A program made the translations under genes and the position numbers. From Tsukamurella sp. M9C (GTDB lineage Bacteria > Actinomycetota > Actinomycetes > Mycobacteriales > Mycobacteriaceae), in the NCBI RefSeq assembly GCF_020169415.1, contig NZ_JAIULG010000039.1, positions 1-43,845 of the forward strand: a DNA stretch of 43,845 bases. The letters are read 5' to 3'. Under the pieces are notes generated by a model that did not search any database, was not told where the DNA came from, and was given only the letters and a program-made list of their open reading frames with translations. Below are positions 1-8,435 of the stretch, piece by piece (position 1 is the first letter of the stretch; every line of letters begins with the position of its first letter).

Positions 1-1
1 G

Positions 2-742
2 GCCCGCGCGCACGCCGAGCGGCTGGCCGACGGGCCGATCCGGATCGCGGGCGTCAAGATCATGGTCGACGGCGTCATCGACAGCTGCACCGCTGCGATG
101 CGGGCGCCCTTCGCCGACGCCGCGGGCCTGCAGGTGGCGATGCACGCCATCGGCGACGAGGCCTCCGACATCGCGCTCACCGCGCTCGAGCGGGCGATCG
201 CGGCCAACGGCCCGCTCGATCGGCGGCACCGCCTCGAGCACCTGGAGACGGTGGCGGAGGAGAACGTCGCGCGGCTCGCCCGGCTGGGCGCGGTCGCGTC
301 GATGCAGCCCGTGCACGCCGATCCGGCGATCCAGGCGACCTGGCGCGCCAACCTGGGCGATCACCGGGTGGAGCGGGGCTACCCGTGGCCCGAGTTCACC
401 GCCGCGGGCGCCGTGCTGGCCTTCGGCTCCGACGCCCCCACGGCGCCGCACCCGCCCCTACCGAACATGTTCGTCGCGTCCACCCGGCGGTCGGCGATCG
501 ACCCGGCGCTGCCGGCGAACCTCCCTGAGCTGGCGCTGCCGCTCGCGGAAGCCCTCGGGCACGGCACCCGCGACGCGGCGTACTCGTGCCGGTGGGAGGA
601 CGTCGCCGGGACGCTCCGGGCCGGCCTGGCCGCGGACTTCGTCGTGCTCGACGCCGATCCGTTCGTCGCGGGCGAGGCCGCCCTGCTCACGGCGAAGGTC
701 GCGCGGACCGTCGTGGGCGGCCGGACGGTGGCCGGGCGCTGA
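2..742 (+). CDS. amidohydrolase family protein (YtcJ-like), 5' truncated by window edge
   Basis: The reading frame is open from base 2, so the gene begins upstream; only the C-terminal ~246 residues are visible. They fit the Amidohydrolase_3 (YtcJ-like) family of metal-dependent hydrolases: KIMVDGVIDS, then VAMHAIGDEASD with a metal-ligand type His, HRLEHLE with two more His, FGSDAP carrying the catalytic-type Asp, and a C-terminal strand region ending VVGGRTVAGR. The substrate cannot be told from sequence. The stretch between TAAMRAPFAD and AAGLQVAMHAIGD is much shorter than I remember for the family, where roughly 20-25 residues normally lie there, so an in-frame deletion is possible. The gene ends 16 bases before the stop of the convergent secreted-protein gene, with no clear terminator between them. 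Confidence 0.85.
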   Translation, partial: ARAHAERLADGPIRIAGVKIMVDGVIDSCTAAMRAPFADAAGLQVAMHAIGDEASDIALTALERAIAANGPLDRRHRLEHLETVAEENVARLARLGAVASMQPVHADPAIQATWRANLGDHRVERGYPWPEFTAAGAVLAFGSDAPTAPHPPLPNMFVASTRRSAIDPALPANLPELALPLAEALGHGTRDAAYSCRWEDVAGTLRAGLAADFVVLDADPFVAGEAALLTAKVARTVVGGRTVAGR

Positions 743-758
743 GCCCCGGCAGGGCCGT

Positions 759-1472
759 CTACTTCGCGGTGCGGACCTTGTTCGTCGCCGCGGCGAGCGC
801 CTGCGTGAAGCCCGCGCGGTCGGCGCGGCCGGTGTCGCTCACCGTGGTCGAGACCAGGAGCACGGCGTAGCCGCGGACCTGCTCGCCGCCGATGAGCTGC
901 TCCTGCGCGAAGCGGGTGTCCTTGCCGTCGACGGTGACGGTGCCCGTGGCCCGGGTGAACACGGCACGCGCGCCCTTCGGGGCGCCCGGCAGCGCGACGG
1001 GCGCGGACGTGGCGTTCATGACGACCCGGTCGGCCGAGCCGGGCTTCGGGTTCATCTCGATGCGGATGTTCTCGCAGCCGGCGGGGATGCGGAGCGCGTT
1101 GTCCAGCGAGCCGGCGGAGGAGAGCGTCTCCGACAGAGCGGTCCGCTTCGCCTCGTTGACCGCCACGACGATCGGCATGCCCGCGGCACGGCCGAGGGCC
1201 GCCCGGTCGATCGTCGGCGCACAGTGCGCCGGGGTCACGCGGGCGCCGGAGATGCCGGTGCCGACGGAGTCGGTGATCTCGGACAGCTCCTTCGGGCTCA
1301 CCTTCTGCACCTGGTAGCCGGCGGGGAACTCGCCCTGGGTCAGCAGGAGCTGCGCCGCGGGCGTGGTCGGCTTCGCGGGCGCGGCGGACGCGATGCCCGA
1401 CGGGGCCAGAGCCGCGGGGGCGCCGAGGGCGAGGGCCGTGACGGCCAGGGCGGAACGACGGACGGCGCGCAT
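759..1472 (-). CDS. secreted protein of unknown function (PknH-sensor/DUF5642-like)
   Basis: This 237-residue protein has a clear Sec signal peptide: basic MRAVRRS, a hydrophobic Ala/Leu core, then ASA-AP around residue 30. The mature part starts with LLLTQGEFPAGYQV, which resembles the start of mycobacterial extracellular sensor-type domains (PknH C-terminal domain, DUF5642); that similarity is from memory and weak. Two cysteines (in PAHCAP and AGCEN) could form a disulfide outside the membrane. There is no lipobox, so it is probably released or loosely cell-wall associated. The ATG at 1472 is preceded by a purine-rich AGGGGATCC. It stands alone, divergent from the GCS2 ligase gene and convergent with the amidohydrolase. 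Function unknown. Confidence 0.75.
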   Translation of the reverse strand: MRAVRRSALAVTALALGAPAALAPSGIASAAPAKPTTPAAQLLLTQGEFPAGYQVQKVSPKELSEITDSVGTGISGARVTPAHCAPTIDRAALGRAAGMPIVVAVNEAKRTALSETLSSAGSLDNALRIPAGCENIRIEMNPKPGSADRVVMNATSAPVALPGAPKGARAVFTRATGTVTVDGKDTRFAQEQLIGGEQVRGYAVLLVSTTVSDTGRADRAGFTQALAAATNKVRTAK

Positions 1473-1614
1473 GAGGATCCCCTATCGGTTCGACGTCAAC
1501 GATGTCGAGAATAGTTCATCCCCCATCCGCGCCGGTGAAGACCCGACACCGCGGGCGGGCCCGATGACTCCATTCGCCCCCGCGCTCCGCGCCGCTTCTG
1601 CAAAGCTGCGAGCC

Positions 1615-3123
1615 ATGGGTGCCGATGTCGATGCCAGGGTGTTCACACGCGAGGACCGCATGCGGTTCCGCCGTCAGGTCCAGCGCGGAACGGACGCCAT
1701 CGCGCGCATGCTGGCCGAGGGCCTGTTCACGGACGACGGTGCGCCGCCGGAGCCGCTGCTCGGCATGGAGGTCGAGCTCAACCTCGTCGACGACGAGATG
1801 GAGCCGGCCATGGCGAACGCCGAGGCGCTGGACGCCATCGCCGACCCGGACTTCCAGACCGAGCTCGGTCAGTTCAACATCGAGATCAATGTCGCGCCAA
1901 GGCCGTTCGTCGACCAGAGCACCGAGAACCTGGAGGACTCGCTGCGGGACTCGCTGAACCGGGCCGACGAGCGGGCCCGGGCGGCGGGCTCCAACCTCGT
2001 CATGATCGGCATGCTCCCGACCCTCGAGGAGGAGCACTTCGGCAAGCAGTGGTTCTCCGCGAACCCGCGGTACGACCTGCTCAACGAACAGGTCTTCGCC
2101 GCCCGCGGCGAGGACATCGAGATCGACATCGAGGGCGCCCCGCTGCCCGGCGCGGTGGTCGGCGAGCGGCTCGACATCACCTCGGACACCATCCTGCCCG
2201 AGGCGGCGTGCACGTCGCTGCAGCTGCACCTGCGGGTGGCGCCCGAGGACTTCGCGGCGCACTGGAACGCCGCGCAGGCCATCGCGGGCGTGCAGGTGGC
2301 GATCGCCGCGAACTCCCCCTTCCTCGCGGGGAAGGCGCTGTGGCACGAGACCCGCATCCCGCTGTTCGAGCAGGCCACCGACACCCGGCCCATCGAGCTG
2401 CGCAATCAGGGTGTGCGGCCGCGGGTCTGGTTCGGCGAGCGGTGGATCACCTCCACCTTCGACCTGTTCGAGGAGAACACCCGCTACTTCCCCGCGTTGC
2501 TGCCGGTGTGCAGCGACGTGGACCCGCTCGAGGTGGTCTCCCGCGGCGAGTCGCCGGAGCTGCCCGAGCTGCGGATGCACAACGGCACCGTCTACCGCTG
2601 GAACCGCCCCGTCTACGACGTGGTCGACGGGCACGCCCACCTGCGGGTGGAGAACCGGGTGCTCCCCGCGGGCCCGACGGTGGTGGACACCATGGCGAAC
2701 GCCGCCTTCTACTACGGCGTGGTCCGCGCGCTGGTGGAGGCCGACCGCCCCATCTGGACCCAGATGAGCTTCGACGCCGCCACCGAGAACCTGCACTCCG
2801 GCGCCCGCGACGCCTTCGACGCCGGCCTGTACTGGCCCAACGTCGGCTGGATCCGGCCCGATGAGCTGGTGCTGCGCCGCCTGCTGCCGCTCATGGACGC
2901 CGGCCTCAAGTCCTACGGCGTCGGTTCGAAGTCGCGCGAGCGGTACATGCAGGTGCTCGAGGGTCGCTGCATCCAGCGCCAGACCGGCTCGTCGTGGCAG
3001 CGGCAGGCCGTCGCGAACCGCGAGGCCGCGGGCGAGTCCCGCGAGCGGGCGCTGCGCGGCATGCTCGCCGACTACGTGCAGCTCATGCACGAGGGGAACC
3101 CGGTGCACACCTGGGAGGTGTGA
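1615..3123 (+). CDS. glutamate-cysteine ligase family (GCS2) carboxylate-amine ligase
   Basis: The 502-residue product carries the GCS2 fold of ATP-dependent gamma-glutamyl ligases: LLGMEVELNLVDD near residue 46, then QTELGQFNIEINV, and a C-terminal helical part. Family members join glutamate through its gamma-carboxyl to an amine such as cysteine. Mycolic actinomycetes normally use mycothiol and lack classical glutathione synthesis, and this is not obviously EgtA, so the actual amine acceptor is unknown. I chose ATG 1615 (MGADVDARVFTREDR) because homologues I recall start with this kind of sequence. An in-frame ATG at 1564 would add 17 residues and cannot be excluded, as no strong Shine-Dalgarno sequence precedes either. 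The stop lies 7 bases from the stop of the convergent DUF4334 gene. Confidence 0.82.
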   Translation: MGADVDARVFTREDRMRFRRQVQRGTDAIARMLAEGLFTDDGAPPEPLLGMEVELNLVDDEMEPAMANAEALDAIADPDFQTELGQFNIEINVAPRPFVDQSTENLEDSLRDSLNRADERARAAGSNLVMIGMLPTLEEEHFGKQWFSANPRYDLLNEQVFAARGEDIEIDIEGAPLPGAVVGERLDITSDTILPEAACTSLQLHLRVAPEDFAAHWNAAQAIAGVQVAIAANSPFLAGKALWHETRIPLFEQATDTRPIELRNQGVRPRVWFGERWITSTFDLFEENTRYFPALLPVCSDVDPLEVVSRGESPELPELRMHNGTVYRWNRPVYDVVDGHAHLRVENRVLPAGPTVVDTMANAAFYYGVVRALVEADRPIWTQMSFDAATENLHSGARDAFDAGLYWPNVGWIRPDELVLRRLLPLMDAGLKSYGVGSKSRERYMQVLEGRCIQRQTGSSWQRQAVANREAAGESRERALRGMLADYVQLMHEGNPVHTWEV

Positions 3124-3130
3124 TCAGGAC

Positions 3131-3670
3131 TCAGCGGCGCAGCACGAAGAAGAACGGCGGCACGTCGCGCAGGTCCATGACGCCCAGCAGGGTGGCGTCG
3201 TCGACGCGGCGGAAGTGATCGTTGATGGGCAGCGCGTCGTAGCTCATCGTCGCGGTGACGACGCCGCGGTGCTCCATCATCCGCAGCCGCGCACGGGGTT
3301 TCGACGTGCGCACGAGCCGCAGTCCGCGGCGGGCCAGGGGCGCCGTCGCGGTGAGCAGCGCCCGCGGCAGCCGCATCGACGCGCCCAGCGGCATCGCGGC
3401 GGGGTTCACCGGGTAGGGGCCGCGCGGACCGTCGAAGACGAGCGGCTGGACGTCGTTCGCGGAGGCGAAACGCTTGCCGTGCCAGCCGTACAGCTCGAGC
3501 AGCCCGTCCATGGGGTGGCCGGTGTCGAAGCCCTCACCCCGCCAGTCGCCGAGGATGTCCGCCACCTGCACCGCGGGCAGCGCGTCGTAGAGCGCGAAGG
3601 CCTCGGTCGCGGTGCCCGCGGCCTGCAGGCGGGCCAGTTCCGCCGCCGGTGCTCCGGGTGTCGTGGTCAT
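3131..3670 (-). CDS. DUF4334 / GXWXG-motif protein
   Basis: A 179-residue cytosolic protein. It contains ILGDWRGEGFDTGHPMDGLLELYGWHGKRF (residues about 37-66; the GDWRG piece matches the GXWXG motif) and a C-terminal half with LRMMEHRGVVTATMSYDALPINDHFRRVD, typical of DUF4334. The two domains normally occur together and have no established activity. The ATG at 3670 is followed by MTTTPGAPAAELARL; the frame stays open far upstream, but that extension is antisense to the neighbouring epimerase gene and is not real. It lies 40 bases downstream of the TIGR01777 gene on the same strand, so the two may be cotranscribed. Family call is good; function unknown. Confidence 0.8.
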   Translation of the reverse strand: MTTTPGAPAAELARLQAAGTATEAFALYDALPAVQVADILGDWRGEGFDTGHPMDGLLELYGWHGKRFASANDVQPLVFDGPRGPYPVNPAAMPLGASMRLPRALLTATAPLARRGLRLVRTSKPRARLRMMEHRGVVTATMSYDALPINDHFRRVDDATLLGVMDLRDVPPFFFVLRR

Positions 3671-3710
3671 CGGTCCTCCTCGTCGGCGCCGTCGACCCGA
3701 CGGTACGCGC

Positions 3711-5057
3711 TCAGCCGCCGAGCAGGTGCGAGAGTGCGTCGTCGACCGCGGGGTACCGGAAGGAGTGGCCGCGTTCCTCCAGCACGGCGGGACGCACCCG
3801 CTGGGAGGCGAAGGCGAGGTCGTCCGCGCCCTCGCGACCGAGGAGGAGCGCCGGACCGAACGCCGGGACCGGGAGCAGGGTCGGCCGGTGCACGGCCCGG
3901 CCGAGGGCGCGGGTGTACGCGGCATTGCGAACGACGCCGGGCGCGACGGCGTTGACGGGCCCCGACAGGCCGGTGTCCCACAGCGCGCGGTGGTAGACGT
4001 CGACGAGGTCGTCGATCCCGACCCACGGCTGCCACTGGCGGCCGTCGCCGAGCCGGCCGCCGAGTCCCGCGCGGAACAGCGGCAGCAGCAGCTTGAGCGT
4101 GCCGCCCTGCGGCGCCTGGACGATCCCGGTGCGCACGGTGACCACGCGGGTCCCGTCGCCGGCCCCGTCGTGCGCCGCGGCCTCCCAGCGGCGCACCACA
4201 TCGGCGAGGAAGTCGGGCTCCGCGGGCGCCGCCGACCCCTCGGTGAGGATCTCGTCGCCGCGGTCGCGCCCGTACCAGCCGACGGCGGACGCACTGACGA
4301 AGACGGGCACGCCGGCCCGAGCTGCGGCGCGGGCCAGGAGCCGGGTCGGCTCGATCCGGCTCGCCGCGATCCGCTCCTTGTGCGCCGGCGTGAACCGTCC
4401 GGCGATGCTCGCGCCCGCGAGGTGCACGACGGCGTCCACCCCGTCCAGGGCGGCGGGGTCCGGCGCAGCGGGGTCCCAGCGACGTTCGTCGTCGGACCGC
4501 GGTTCGCCGCGGACCAGCCGCAGCACCCGGTGCCCGCCGGTGCTGAGGAAGGCAACCAGGTCCGTTCCGACCAGTCCGGACGCGCCCGTCACGGCGATCG
4601 TGGACGGCCCCAGGCCCGCGTCGGCCGCCCGACGGTGTGCGGCGAGGTCCCCGGCGAGGCGCCGGTAGCGGAAGGCGATGACCTCGGACAGCAGGCGTTC
4701 GGGGACCGGGGTGTGCACCTCATCGGTCACCAGGGTGCGGGTCGCGTCGACGGGCTCGAAGCCGTGGACGTGCCGCCACGGGAACAGGCCCGCGGGCAGG
4801 GACCGGGCGCCGCCCGCGGAGACCTCGTCGACGAATCGCCGCCCGGCCACGTACTCCGACGGGACGTGCACCGCGCGCCACTGCAGGCCGCCGGGGAGGT
4901 CGATCACCGTCACCCCGTCGGCGAGCGACGTCGCCTGCGATCGGAGCCGCATCGGCAGCCAGGGCGCCTGGAGGCGGGCGAACGCCCCGGGGCGGGAGAA
5001 CCAGTCGAAGACCTCGTCGACGGGGGCGTCGACGACTGCGGATCCGTGAATTCCCAT
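3711..5057 (-). CDS. TIGR01777 family NAD(P)-dependent epimerase with N-terminal SRPBCC domain
   Basis: The 448-residue protein has three parts. Residues 1-150 form a START/SRPBCC ligand-binding domain (MGIHGSAVVDAPVDEVFDW onward). A Rossmann fold begins at about 153 with IAVTGASGLVGTDLV and continues through VVHLAGASIAGRF and SASAVGWYG. The C-terminal DUF1731 segment contains LLLGREGADDLAFASQRV. This is the TIGR01777 'sugar nucleotide epimerase-like' family; the SRPBCC fusion is common in actinobacteria, and the real substrate is unknown. The start ATG 5057 is preceded on its strand by TAGCGT (5069-5064) and six bases GGAGCC, so it may be translated from a leaderless mRNA. It is divergent from the sigK operon. 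Confidence 0.87.
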   Translation of the reverse strand: MGIHGSAVVDAPVDEVFDWFSRPGAFARLQAPWLPMRLRSQATSLADGVTVIDLPGGLQWRAVHVPSEYVAGRRFVDEVSAGGARSLPAGLFPWRHVHGFEPVDATRTLVTDEVHTPVPERLLSEVIAFRYRRLAGDLAAHRRAADAGLGPSTIAVTGASGLVGTDLVAFLSTGGHRVLRLVRGEPRSDDERRWDPAAPDPAALDGVDAVVHLAGASIAGRFTPAHKERIAASRIEPTRLLARAAARAGVPVFVSASAVGWYGRDRGDEILTEGSAAPAEPDFLADVVRRWEAAAHDGAGDGTRVVTVRTGIVQAPQGGTLKLLLPLFRAGLGGRLGDGRQWQPWVGIDDLVDVYHRALWDTGLSGPVNAVAPGVVRNAAYTRALGRAVHRPTLLPVPAFGPALLLGREGADDLAFASQRVRPAVLEERGHSFRYPAVDDALSHLLGG

Positions 5058-5063
5058 GGCTCC

Positions 5064-5069
5064 ACGCTA
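5064..5069 (-). promoter_or_regulatory. candidate -10 element of a leaderless promoter for the TIGR01777 gene
   Basis: TAGCGT on the minus strand matches TAnnnT and ends six bases before the ATG at 5057, which would place transcription start at the start codon. No convincing -35 is visible. GGAGCC between them could instead act as a very close Shine-Dalgarno sequence. Confidence 0.35.
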
Positions 5070-5118
5070 ACCGCGCCGCGCCGGACGCACACGGTGAAAA
5101 ATCTCTCCGCGCCCGGCC

Positions 5119-5145
5119 CCATCCGGCGGCGCCACGGCTCCGAAT
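5119..5145 (+). promoter_or_regulatory. putative SigK-dependent promoter of the sigK operon
   Basis: CCATCC at 5119-5124 and CCGAAT at 5140-5145, separated by 15 bases, are the two hexamers I recall as the mycobacterial SigK -35/-10 consensus. The spacer is at the short end of, or below, the published range as I remember it. Seven bases (GACGGTC) follow the -10 and then ATG 5153, so the transcript would be leaderless. Since sigK lies in the downstream operon, this implies autoregulation. Confidence 0.6.
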
Positions 5146-5152
5146 GACGGTC

Positions 5153-6415
5153 ATGAACGATGCGAACAAGCGCTTCGCGGTGATCGGCAGCGGGGTCGGC
5201 GGACTCGTCGCGGCGCACGAGCTGAGCCGGTCGGCCCGCGTCACGCTCTACGAGCGGGACATCCGTCTGGGTGGGCACGCCCACACCCACGCGGTCGACC
5301 TCGGGTTCGCCGATCCGGTGCAGGTGGACTCTGGGTTCCTCGTGCACAACGACCACACGTATCCGGTGCTGTGCGGCCTGTTCGAGGAACTCGGCGTCGC
5401 CACGCGGGACGCCGAGATGAGCATGTCGATCCGCGACGACGCGCGCGGCGTCGAGTTCGCGGGCGGCAAGGGGATCCGCGGCCTCCTGCCCACGCCGCGC
5501 CACCTGATCGACACGGGTCACCTGCGGCTGCTCGCGGAGGTGCCGCGGTTCCACCGCCGCGCCCGCGACCACCTCCACGGCGACGCGACCGACCTGCCCC
5601 TCGGCGCGTTCGTCCTGCGCGAGGGCTTCAGCCAGCGTCTCGTGGAGGGCTTCCTCCGCCCGCTGGTCGCGGCCGTGTGGTCGTGCCCGCCCGACGACGT
5701 CGACGCCTACCCGGCCCGCCACCTGTTCCGGTTCCTCGACAACCACGGCATGCTCACCGTCGGGCGGTCCCTGCAGTGGCGCACCGTCGTCGGCGGGTCC
5801 GCCCGGTACGTCGAGAAGGTCGCTGCGGGCGTCGCCGACGTCCGGACCGGCACCGGGGTCCGCAGTCTGGCACGCACGGACCGGGGCGTGCGGATCGTCG
5901 ACGATGCCGGGACCGCGGAGGAGTTCGACGGTGCCGTGGTCGCGGTCCACCCGCACCAGGCACTGGCGCTCCTCGACCCGCCGACCGCCCTCGAGCACGA
6001 GCTGCTGGGCGCGATCCGGTACACCCCGAATCCCGCTCTGCTGCACACGGACACCTCGCTGCTGCCGCGAACCCAGAACGCCCGCGGTTCGTGGAACTAC
6101 CTCGCCACCGGCGACGGACGGCCGGTCTCGGTGACCTACGACCTGACCCGCCTCATGGGCCTGCCCCGCGGCCGCGAGACCGCGCTGGTGACGCTCGGGG
6201 GCGAGGACCTCGTCGACCCCGCGCGGGTGCTCGCCGAGCTGCCGTACGAGCATCCGTCGTTCACCACCGAGTCGGTGGCGGCGGCCCGGCGCCTGGACGA
6301 GATCTCCGGCCCGGGGCTCGCTTTCGCGGGGGCCTACCACGGCTGGGGCTTCCACGAGGACGGCGCGGCGTCGGGCCTGCGCGCCGCCCGCCGCGTGGCC
6401 GGGGTCGCGCCGTGA
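5153..6415 (+). CDS. FAD/NAD-binding oxidoreductase of the ufaA1 cluster (Rv0449c-like, COG2907)
   Basis: The 420-residue flavoprotein has an N-terminal dinucleotide-binding motif, GSGVGG at residues 12-17, followed by LYERDIRLGGHAHTH, the usual COG2907 signature, and a C-terminal FAD contact ISGPGLAFAGAYHGWGFHEDG. In M. tuberculosis the homologue Rv0449c heads the operon with ufaA1 and sigK. Together with the methyltransferase it is thought to take part in modifying unsaturated acyl chains; by analogy with TmsA-type enzymes it might reduce or oxidise the methylene intermediate, but that is inference. I chose ATG 5153 rather than the in-frame ATG 5144 because 5144 overlaps the putative SigK -10. 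Its stop overlaps the GTG of the DUF1365 gene by four bases. Confidence 0.88.
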   Translation: MNDANKRFAVIGSGVGGLVAAHELSRSARVTLYERDIRLGGHAHTHAVDLGFADPVQVDSGFLVHNDHTYPVLCGLFEELGVATRDAEMSMSIRDDARGVEFAGGKGIRGLLPTPRHLIDTGHLRLLAEVPRFHRRARDHLHGDATDLPLGAFVLREGFSQRLVEGFLRPLVAAVWSCPPDDVDAYPARHLFRFLDNHGMLTVGRSLQWRTVVGGSARYVEKVAAGVADVRTGTGVRSLARTDRGVRIVDDAGTAEEFDGAVVAVHPHQALALLDPPTALEHELLGAIRYTPNPALLHTDTSLLPRTQNARGSWNYLATGDGRPVSVTYDLTRLMGLPRGRETALVTLGGEDLVDPARVLAELPYEHPSFTTESVAAARRLDEISGPGLAFAGAYHGWGFHEDGAASGLRAARRVAGVAP

Positions 6416-7152
6416 CCCGCCCGCCCGCGATGTACGACACCGAGATCGGCCACCTGCGGCGCTCCCCCGTCGAGCACGGCTTCCGGCACCGGAGCGCGAG
6501 CTGGTTCATCGACGTCGACGCTCCGCCGACCGTGCCGCGGTGGCTGCGCCCGCTGGTCTCCTTCCGGGCCGCCGACCACCTGTCCCCCGTCGCCGACGGG
6601 GCTGACACCCTCCGCCGCCGGGTCGAGGAGACACTGCGCGCCAACGGCGCCGACGTTCCCGGCGGCCCGATCACCGCCCTCCTCAACGCGCGCTGCCTGG
6701 GCTACGTCTTCGACCCGTTGACGGTCTTCTGGTGCCACGACGCCGCCGGGGAGGTCCGGGCGATCGTCGCCGAGGTGCACAACACCTACAGCGGACGGCA
6801 CGCCTACGTGCTGGGCCCCGGGGCGCGGGACGGCGCGTCGGTCGCCAAGGAGTTCTACGTCTCCCCGTTCCAGCCGGTCGACGGCGTGTACCGCCTCCGG
6901 ATGCCCGAACCCGACGGGGAGCTGTCCATCGACGTGGTGCTCGAACGGCCCGGACGGGCCCCGTTCACCGCCCAGTGGCGGGGAACCCGCCGAGCCGCGA
7001 CACCGGGGCGGATCCTGTTGTCGCAGCTGCGCGCCCCACTCGTGCCGCTGCTCGTCGCCGTCCGGATCCGCCGGCACGGCATCCGGTTGTGGGCCTCCGG
7101 CCTGCCGCTCGTCCCCCGTCCCGACACCACCGACCAGAAAGCGCATCCGTGA
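6412..7152 (+). CDS. DUF1365 family protein (Rv0448c-like)
   Basis: The product has 246 residues and the full DUF1365 pattern: MYDTEIGHLRRSPVEHGFRH near the start, YVFDPLTVFWCHD in the middle, AEVHNTYSGRHAYVL, and KEFYVSPFQPVDGVYRL. Its biochemical role is unknown, but it occurs almost always beside a COG2907 flavoprotein and a cyclopropane-synthase-like methyltransferase, in both actinobacteria and proteobacteria. The start is GTG 6412 inside GTGA, overlapping the stop of the flavoprotein, and its own stop overlaps the GTG of the next gene in the same way. Such four-base overlaps point to translational coupling, so the three proteins are probably made in fixed ratio. Confidence 0.88.
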   Translation: MTRPPAMYDTEIGHLRRSPVEHGFRHRSASWFIDVDAPPTVPRWLRPLVSFRAADHLSPVADGADTLRRRVEETLRANGADVPGGPITALLNARCLGYVFDPLTVFWCHDAAGEVRAIVAEVHNTYSGRHAYVLGPGARDGASVAKEFYVSPFQPVDGVYRLRMPEPDGELSIDVVLERPGRAPFTAQWRGTRRAATPGRILLSQLRAPLVPLLVAVRIRRHGIRLWASGLPLVPRPDTTDQKAHP

Positions 7153-8435
7153 CAGTCGAACTCGCACCCCGCAGCTCCCGCGCCGGCCACCGCGGCGCCC
7201 CCGTCCCCACCGGGCTCCGCGCCCGCGTCCTCGGCCGCGCGGCCCGCACCCTGCTCGCGCGCGCCGCCGCGCGCAGCGGCGTCGCAGTCACGACGGCGGG
7301 CGATCCCGCCCCCGGAGACCCGACGATCGTCCTCCATGCGCCGGATGCCGTGCACCGCAGGATCGGGACCTCCCGGCTCATCGGGTTCGGTGAGGCCTAC
7401 GTAGCCGGGGAGTGGGACTCCCCGGACCTGGTCGCGGCGCTCACGGCCCTGGCGGAGCGGATGCCCGAGCTGGTGCCGCGGTGGCTGCAGTCGCTGCGCC
7501 GCCTCGCGGCCACCGCTCGGCCCCGCACGGAGATCGGCACGCCCGAGCATGTGCGGGACAACGTCTCCCACCACTACGACCTCTCCAACGAGTTGTTCGC
7601 GACGTTCCTCGACGAGACCCTCACCTACTCGAGCGCGCTGTTCTCCGCGGTGGAGATCCCCGACGGCGACCCCGGCACGACCCGCGCCGGGGACGCGGGC
7701 GAACCCCGTTGGGCGGCACTGACGGAGGCGCAGCACGCCAAGATCGACCGCCTCCTCGACGCCGCGGGCGTCGGCCCCGGCACGCGCCTGCTGGAGATCG
7801 GGACCGGCTGGGGCGAGCTCTGCCTGCGCGCGGCGGCGCGGGGCGCGACGGTCCGCTCGGTGACGCTGTCGACGGAGCAGCGCGCGCTCGCGCTGGAGCG
7901 GATCGCCGCGGCCGGACTGTCCGACCGGGTGCGCGTGGACCTGCTCGACTACCGCCGCGTCGACGGGACGTACGACGCGGTCGTCTCCGTGGAGATGATC
8001 GAGGCCGTCGGCGCCGCGCACTGGGACGAGTACTTCGCGACGCTGGCCCGGCTCGTGGAACCGCACGGCCGGATCGCGTTGCAGGCGATCACGATGCCGC
8101 ACGACCGGATGCTCGCCACGCTGCGCACGTACACGTGGATCCAGAAGTACGTCTTCCCGGGCGGGATGCTGCCCTCCACCGAGGCCGTCGCGGCCGCCGC
8201 CGGAACCGCCGGCCTCGCCGTCCGCGCTCGGCACCGCTTCGGCCCGCACTACGCGCAGACGCTGCGCCTGTGGCGCGAGCGCTTCCTCGCGGATCCCGAC
8301 GACCTGCCGCCACCGGCGGACGCACCCGAGTTCCGGCGGCTGTGGGAGTTCTACCTCGCCTACAGCGAGGCCGGCTTCCGGTCGGGCTACCTCGACGTGC
8401 AGCAGATCGTGCTCGCACCGGAGGCGGCGCGATGA
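7149..8435 (+). CDS. ufaA1: cyclopropane-fatty-acyl-phospholipid synthase family methyltransferase (UfaA1-like)
   Basis: This 428-residue SAM-dependent methyltransferase has the CFA-synthase layout. An N-terminal domain is followed by HHYDLSNELF (141-150) and LDETLTYSSALF, the SAM-binding loop LLEIGTGWGE (214-223), SVEMIEAVGAAHWDEYF, and LQAITMPHDRM. It would transfer a methyl or methylene group to the double bond of an unsaturated phospholipid acyl chain at the membrane. The M. tuberculosis homologue UfaA1 (Rv0447c), in the same gene order, has been linked to tuberculostearic acid; whether this one makes cyclopropane or 10-methyl chains cannot be decided here. The symbol rests on synteny. 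GTG 7149 overlaps the DUF1365 stop and its own stop overlaps ATG 8432. Confidence 0.88.
   Translation: MTVELAPRSSRAGHRGAPVPTGLRARVLGRAARTLLARAAARSGVAVTTAGDPAPGDPTIVLHAPDAVHRRIGTSRLIGFGEAYVAGEWDSPDLVAALTALAERMPELVPRWLQSLRRLAATARPRTEIGTPEHVRDNVSHHYDLSNELFATFLDETLTYSSALFSAVEIPDGDPGTTRAGDAGEPRWAALTEAQHAKIDRLLDAAGVGPGTRLLEIGTGWGELCLRAAARGATVRSVTLSTEQRALALERIAAAGLSDRVRVDLLDYRRVDGTYDAVVSVEMIEAVGAAHWDEYFATLARLVEPHGRIALQAITMPHDRMLATLRTYTWIQKYVFPGGMLPSTEAVAAAAGTAGLAVRARHRFGPHYAQTLRLWRERFLADPDDLPPPADAPEFRRLWEFYLAYSEAGFRSGYLDVQQIVLAPEAAR

Noticed and set aside
1484-1505. GGTTCGAC as a tRNA T-loop
   Set aside because: No acceptor, anticodon or D-arm pairing can be drawn around it; it lies in the short gap before the GCS2 gene.
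5144-5152. ATG 5144 as start of the flavoprotein
   Set aside because: It overlaps the CCGAAT hexamer of the putative SigK promoter; ATG 5153 fits a leaderless transcript. It would be reinstated if the promoter proved wrong.
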